A DNA stretch of 64,000 bases, taken from positions 16,398,001 through 16,462,000 of the forward strand of contig NC_087099.1 in assembly GCF_963855985.1 (NCBI RefSeq), given 5' to 3'. Origin of the DNA: Ostrinia nubilalis. Its lineage: Eukaryota; Arthropoda; Insecta; Lepidoptera; Crambidae. Shown here piece after piece: positions 61,201 to 64,000 of this stretch. The translations under genes were made by a program, and so were the position numbers. Position 1 is the first letter of the stretch; every line of letters begins with the position of its first letter. Under the pieces are notes generated by a model, which saw nothing but the letters and a program-made list of their open reading frames with translations, made no database searches and was not told the DNA's origin.

Positions 61201-63733
61201 CCTGGCGGGCGTACAAGGTGATCGCGGCGGAGCCGGCCCGTCCGTCTCGGTTCGGTTCTTCCTCCGAGTCGGTCGACTCGTTTTATACGGGTCGGAATAA
61301 TGTAGATAGAAAATTTTATTTAAGAAAACATTCTTTTATTTTCGGAAAGAAAGAGAACTGCATTTAAAGATTCCCGAAAACTTTTTGAAAATTCACCACA
61401 ATACCCACCATAAAATTTTCAGTTAAAATTTACGATCATGATATTTACAAGAAGATAGGTACCGATCGTATAATTTGAAAATTAAATGTCATTTTACAAC
61501 GGCGTTTCGCAGGTCACGCGCGATTTACCCGAAAGGCAGGCGTTACAAAGACAGTTGCAGGTATTTATGTTCGTTCCACACGCCGCACGGCCGGGTTCCC
61601 TGCGTTTCATCGAAAGCCTTTCGATGAAACGGCTTTCGATAAAACGTAGACTACCCCTCACGGCCCGGTCGTGCTTGGCTGACGGCGGGTGTGGCGCAGG
61701 CGCGGCGGCGCGTGGCGGCGCTGGGCGGCGCGGGCGCGGCGGCGGCGCTGGCGTGGGCGGCGCGCGTGGCGTGGCGCGCGTGGTGCGCGTGGGCGCGGCG
61801 CCGCTACCTGCGCGCGCTGTGGCGGCGCCTGCCCGCGCGCCACCTGTCGCCCGCGTGCGCCGCGTGGCCGCCGTGCCCGCAGCCGCGCCTGCTGGGCCGC
61901 GCCGACCAGCTGCTGCGGCGCCTGCACCACCGCTGGCGCTGCCGCCTGTACCGCGCCGCCTTCGACCAGACGGCGCGCAACCGCATGCGCGAGAAGGTGA
62001 CGGCGAGCGTGCTGTTCAAGGAGCGCAAGCTGAACTACGCGCGCAGCGTGGCGCACCCCTTCGTGGGCGACTACGTGCGCCTGCGCGCGTCGGCGGCGTG
62101 GCGGCGCGGCGCCGGCGCGGCCACCGGCGACAAGTACGTCGTGTTCGCCGACCTCGTGGGCAAGGTGAGCCGCCGTCTCCGCTGACTCCGCTCGGCGACT
62201 TTTTTGTTTAAAACTTTATTTCGAGGACTCGTATTTACATACGAAACTGTATGCTCGTTTTTATTTTTATTTATTACGAAAACCAACAGCAATACAAATA
62301 ATGAAACCTAAAATTATGTATCTGCTCAGCCATTTATAAATAATCGCGAGCGGTGTCTGCCCTCGCAAGATAAACGTTCTGACTGTATCACAGTCCACGA
62401 CTTGCAAGTCTTATCACTCATGAGTCTTTGACGTGTTGACGTAAAAAAGTTTTTGAGTCATGAGCCCAAGTGTCAGTGGCCCCAAACGGTTCGTGTAAAT
62501 ATACACACCGAACGGTCCCCTCGATGTATGGAAACATGAATTTTCGTAAAATTCTAAACAATAACCGGTGCTTTTTGTATGGAGTTTGATAGATTTTCGA
62601 CGTTTGTCAAAGTTAAAGTGAGACGGTGCAAGTCAGCCTAACTCGTGCCCCGGCGCAGGTGGCGCGCTCGAGCGGGCGCGTGTCGCGCTGCCTGGGCGTG
62701 GTGTCGACGGGCGCGCTGCTGCTGCTGGAGCCGCGCTCGCTGCGCGTCAAGCGCCGCGTGCCCGCGCACGCCGTCTACCGCCTGTCGCTGTCGCCCTACG
62801 CCGACGACCTGCTCGTCGTGCACGTGCGCGCGGTCAGTGCCGAGCCGACGTGGCCGGAACCGGAACGAATACCGACTGCAACCCGAGCCGAGCTGGGCTT
62901 ATTCCACTATTCCTCGTTGACAATCCCCGTCAACGGGGATTAGTGAACTTTTTGTTCACTATTCCCCGTTATAACAGGATTTTATTTTTAACATTATAAG
63001 CTCCAATTGGCGTTAACGGGGAATAGTGGAATAAGCCGCGAGCTGACTGCGCGCCTCCCGCACGCTCCCCGTCCGTACCGGAGCGCCGGAGTGACGTCAC
63101 GGTCGCCGGGCGCGCAGTCGACTCGACCGAGCCGTGCCTCTCGTGCCCCGTTAACCTGTTTTAAAGTTGTCATATTCGTTCGCCTATATTATTTTGTTGA
63201 GATATCACTATAATAATTTGTGACATGCGAAGCTTCTGCATTTGTAAAATTACTATAGTTCTAGCAACTCACGAAGGCGAGTGATACTTGTACGTGTACA
63301 CGCACATGACGATAGTGTAATGTCGTAATGTATACAAAACTTGAAAAACGAACAGTGGCGAGCCACCACACACGTTAAGCTCACTCGCCTTCGTGGATTG
63401 CAACAAGTATAATAGTTTTAACGAGACGCGCGCGTGTGTGCGCAGTGCGGCGGCGCCGAGAGCTCGCTGGAGGAGCTGTCGCAGTGCTCGTCGCGCGACG
63501 CGCCCGACGCGCCCGGCTGCCTGTTCGGGGTGAGTGCCGCGGTGACGTGTGACTGTCTGCCTGGTGTCGTGGCGTGACGTGACGTGCGTGTTCCGTGCGC
63601 AGGGCGAGGGCGCGTGGCGGCGGCGCGGCGACGTGGTGCTGCGCACGTGCCACGTGCTGGAGCTGGCCACCAAGCTGTTCCTGGTGGTGCAGAACGCCGT
63701 GGGCGCGCCGCCGCACGTCAACATCGCCACCGA
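49243..63733 (+). CDS. Class I unconventional myosin, Myo1a/b-like (3' end outside window)
   Basis: Actin-based membrane motor. Exons: 49243-49356, 49445-49560, 49642-49712, 50125-50294, 50737-50800, 50893-50906, 50985-51069, 51459-51637, 51990-52137, 52805-52897, 53422-53564, 53641-53757, 54215-54331, 55091-55218, 58298-58482, 58908-59091, 60281-60524, 61068-61217, 61513-61560, 61700-62164, 62659-62832, 63446-63529, 63603-63733 (phase 2, continues); about 1074 residues. Landmarks: LLAPLTEDTFLHNLHVRY start; P-loop GESGAGKTE; switch I NHNASRFGK; GERSFHVLYQLLAGA; LAFVLKLGNVQFE; switch II LDVYGFES; HFGGPVSYSARGIVERNRDA; YGRTKVFIRSPRT; Arg-rich IQ neck; TH1 tail (RWRCRLYRAAFDQTARNRMR, VLFKERKLNYARSVAHPFVG). 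Tail alignment favours Myo1a/b, that is insect Myo95E, over Myo1c or Myo1d; the name is tentative. Several motor signatures are degenerate and the SRVV segment near 50907 is not found. Confidence 0.9.
50893..50906 (+). other. 14-nt coding microexon of the myosin gene
   Basis: CACATGCAG|ACCTTTTGGAAAAG|GTAAAA. With the T left over from exon 50737-50800 it reads Y-L-L-E-K, exactly the conserved motor segment after the switch I region (usual YLLEKSRV). Too short for ordinary gene finders. Confidence 0.8.
51459..51637 (+). other. Motor-domain exon with Ala/Pro/Arg-rich insertion
   Basis: The exon reads KRLRLQRSWEHYRILRG, then about 35 residues of Gly, Ala, Pro and Arg including [19 protein letters not shown], then TEHFAFTK. 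In other class I myosins this place holds a short ordered loop (YNYLSLDSAKVNGVDDA in Myo1b, from memory). GC content is extreme. Confidence 0.8.
52190..52372. mobile_element. Short relative of the giant foldback element
   Basis: Ends with CCCAAAATTCAACGATAAGC and GCTTATCGTTGAATTTTGGG, as in 13765-15692 but only about 180 bp long. The inner TAGTCATGA(T/C)TAC block is also shared. Confidence 0.8.
52384..52480 (+). mobile_element. tRNA-derived SINE head
   Basis: ACTCAGTTGGAAGAGCGG resembles an RNA polymerase III A box (D-arm), and GGGTTCGATTCCCGCC is a B box (T-arm), spaced as in a tRNA. Acceptor stem pairing is poor and flanks are repeat-like, so it is a SINE or tRNA pseudogene, not a working tRNA. 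Confidence 0.65.
52518..52731. mobile_element. MITE family C, copy 2 (214 bp)
   Basis: Full palindromic copy, TAAAGCCTGGTCCGTGAGCA to complement. It is 74 nt upstream of myosin exon 52805-52897. Confidence 0.9.
52984..53269. mobile_element. TIR element with pogo-like internal sequence
   Basis: ATACAGGGTGTTTGGTA at the left and TATCAAACACCCTGTATAA at the right are inverted termini. The interior AAGTGAGCTACTATTTTTAA ... CTCGCGTGTTTTTAACCG matches SF1 intron 1 near 9281-9390, and a piece of MITE family C is embedded (52999-53050). Confidence 0.65.
52999..53050. mobile_element. MITE family C, 5' fragment
   Basis: Only the first about 50 nt of the family (TAAAGCCTGGTCCGTGAGCA to CCCCAAGCTGCCC) remain, embedded in another inverted-repeat element (52984-53269). 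Confidence 0.85.
54397..54790. mobile_element. Foldback element built from an approximately 17-nt repeated motif
   Basis: Termini TTTCAGCTCGGAATGACAAC and complement, with the motif ATGACAACTTCTCAAA (variants with GTCCACTTCTCG, GTTAACTTCGC, GTCTATTTCTCAC) repeated along both arms in mirror order. About 395 bp; loop near 54570-54600. It lies in the intron between myosin exons 54215-54331 and 55091-55218. Confidence 0.85.
56234..56447. mobile_element. MITE family C, copy 3 (214 bp)
   Basis: Full copy with TA flanks (GGTAAAGCCTGGTCCG to CCAGGCTTTAGG). Inside the large myosin intron before exon 58298-58482. Confidence 0.9.
57261..57572 (+). pseudogene. LINE ORF2 C-terminal fragment
   Basis: The frame includes LTWKSLNRLRTQVGRSKDNL, VRWGFLDGLNMECRCGF and [14 protein letters not shown], the Cys/His C-terminal region found after the RT of several LINE clades (LNRLRTG-G, CxC, H, C pattern). 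It ends with a short 3' UTR and an AAGAAGAAG tail to about 57600. A second copy of the same 3' end is inside the Helitron at 39242-39389. Confidence 0.75.
57757..57832. repeat. Small inverted repeat
   Basis: AAAGGTTCGACCAAACCAAC with GCG at the left is mirrored by CGCGTTGGTTTGATCGAACC with TTT at the right; about 75 bp. Confidence 0.75.
58542..58755. mobile_element. MITE family C, copy 4 (214 bp)
   Basis: Full copy, TTAAAGCCTGGTCCG to CCAGGCTTTAAA, 60 nt after the donor of myosin exon 58298-58482. Confidence 0.9.
59651..59803. mobile_element. MITE family B, copy 3
   Basis: Same orientation as the 29481-29626 copy, with ACTGAACTGTCCTATCCGTG and CAATACCGGATCGCTGGTT. In the myosin gene. Confidence 0.8.
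60557..60750. mobile_element. MITE, GCTTGTAGACGTCCG termini
   Basis: GCTTGTAGACGTCCGTTTTT with TCACCGGA is mirrored by TCCGGTGAAAAAAACGGACG with TCTACAAGC. About 190 bp, starting 33 nt after the donor of myosin exon 60281-60524. Confidence 0.8.
60761..61051 (+). mobile_element. SINE/LINE-tail element
   Basis: Ends in AGACCTAATAAATAAATAAA, the same tail style as the intact LINE at 29262-29288. It ends 16 nt before the 3' splice site used by myosin exon 61068-61217. No coding frame; either a SINE or a 5'-truncated LINE. Confidence 0.8.
62560..62640. repeat. Partial MITE family D
   Basis: ATAACCGGTGCTTTTTGTAT, GGAGTTTGATAGATTTTCGA and TTTGTCAAAGTTAAAGTGAG match the right half of the full copy at 63776-63897. 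Ends about 20 nt before myosin exon 62659-62832. Confidence 0.7.
62896..63037. mobile_element. MITE, GGCTTATTCCACTATTCC termini
   Basis: GGCTTATTCCACTATTCCTC is mirrored by GGGGAATAGTGGAATAAGCC; an inner CAACGGGGATTAGTGAAC palindrome is present. About 140 bp in a myosin intron. Confidence 0.8.
63245..63405. repeat. Weak inverted-repeat element
   Basis: CACGAAGGCGAGTG near 63270 and CACTCGCCTTCGTG near 63381 are inverted. Interior GTACGTGTACACGCAC. Lies 45 nt before myosin exon 63446-63529. Confidence 0.6.
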
Positions 63734-63775
63734 GTGAGTTCGACTCAGTGTCGCATTACAAATTGACACGCACTA

Positions 63776-63897
63776 AGGCTGAGTTGCACCACCTAACTTT
63801 GACCGTAACTATAACGATAACCGGTGTATTTTGAATGGAGTTTGACAGATTTTTGACGTTTGTCAAAGTTAAACTGAGATGGTGCAACCCACCTTGA
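63776..63897. mobile_element. MITE family D, full copy
   Basis: AAGGCTGAGTTGCACCACCT at the left, with AACTTTGAC, is mirrored by GTCAAAGTTAAACTGAGATG with GTGCAACCCACCTT at the right. About 120 bp, after the last visible myosin exon. No further exon is recognisable in 63734-64000. Confidence 0.75.
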
Positions 63898-64000
63898 GTG
63901 ATCAAAATATGTGGTCATTATCCACTGCGGTATCAGTGCTCGACGTTCGAATTATCTTTAGTACAGTCGCGGAATGAAAAGGTTCGTCACCTTAGTGTCG

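Noticed and set aside
1..64000. A previously undescribed multi-gene system
   Set aside because: All recognised genes are unrelated housekeeping or structural genes with normal metazoan organisation. I see no functional clustering.

Overview
This is a eukaryotic, almost certainly lepidopteran (moth or butterfly), nuclear genome window. The evidence is intron-split metazoan genes with AT-rich introns, Helitron-like repeats ending in a CTAG terminus with the flanking A/T rule, non-LTR retrotransposon tails, and dozens of small terminal-inverted-repeat elements. There is no bacterial-style operon, CRISPR array or rRNA. The only tRNA-like sequence is a SINE head. Order assignment rests on remembered repeat families, not on a search.

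Layout, left to right. 1-2559 (+): 3' part of SPARC/osteonectin, whose penultimate visible exon region is a 192-bp tandem array. 3799-5025 (+): the histone variant H2A.Z. 8401-35606 (+): a 16-exon gene for splicing factor 1 / branchpoint-binding protein (SF1). Its introns carry a decayed pogo-like transposon, a nested foldback element, a 1.9-kb giant hairpin, an intact LINE ORF and many MITEs. 38070-41206 (-): mats/MOB1 of the Hippo pathway. 42545-43253 (+): NDUFA4. 43701-44633 (+): an unrecognised intronless 310-residue protein, tail to tail with ATPAF1 (44743-45897, -). 49243-63733 and beyond (+): a class I unconventional myosin most like vertebrate Myo1a/b, with at least 23 coding exons and truncated by the window edge.

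The host genes belong to unrelated housekeeping processes (extracellular matrix, chromatin, splicing, Hippo signalling, respiratory chain, F1-ATPase assembly, actin motor). I see no sign of a dedicated gene cluster or a new defence or biosynthetic system. The reading frames of all multi-exon genes were joined by hand from GT/AG sites. Splice phase was consistent at every junction given, except where noted (a missing base in the SPARC array and an unclear junction at 50907-50985 in the myosin).

The most unusual content is structural. There are two exonic tandem duplications, in SPARC and SF1. Mobile elements repeatedly end within about 10-30 nt of a 3' splice site. A palindromic MITE family has four copies of exactly 214 bp. 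There are two classes of foldback element built from short tandem motifs. The myosin motor has unusually diverged signature motifs. Exons are strongly GC-rich within AT-rich introns, most extreme in SF1 and the myosin.
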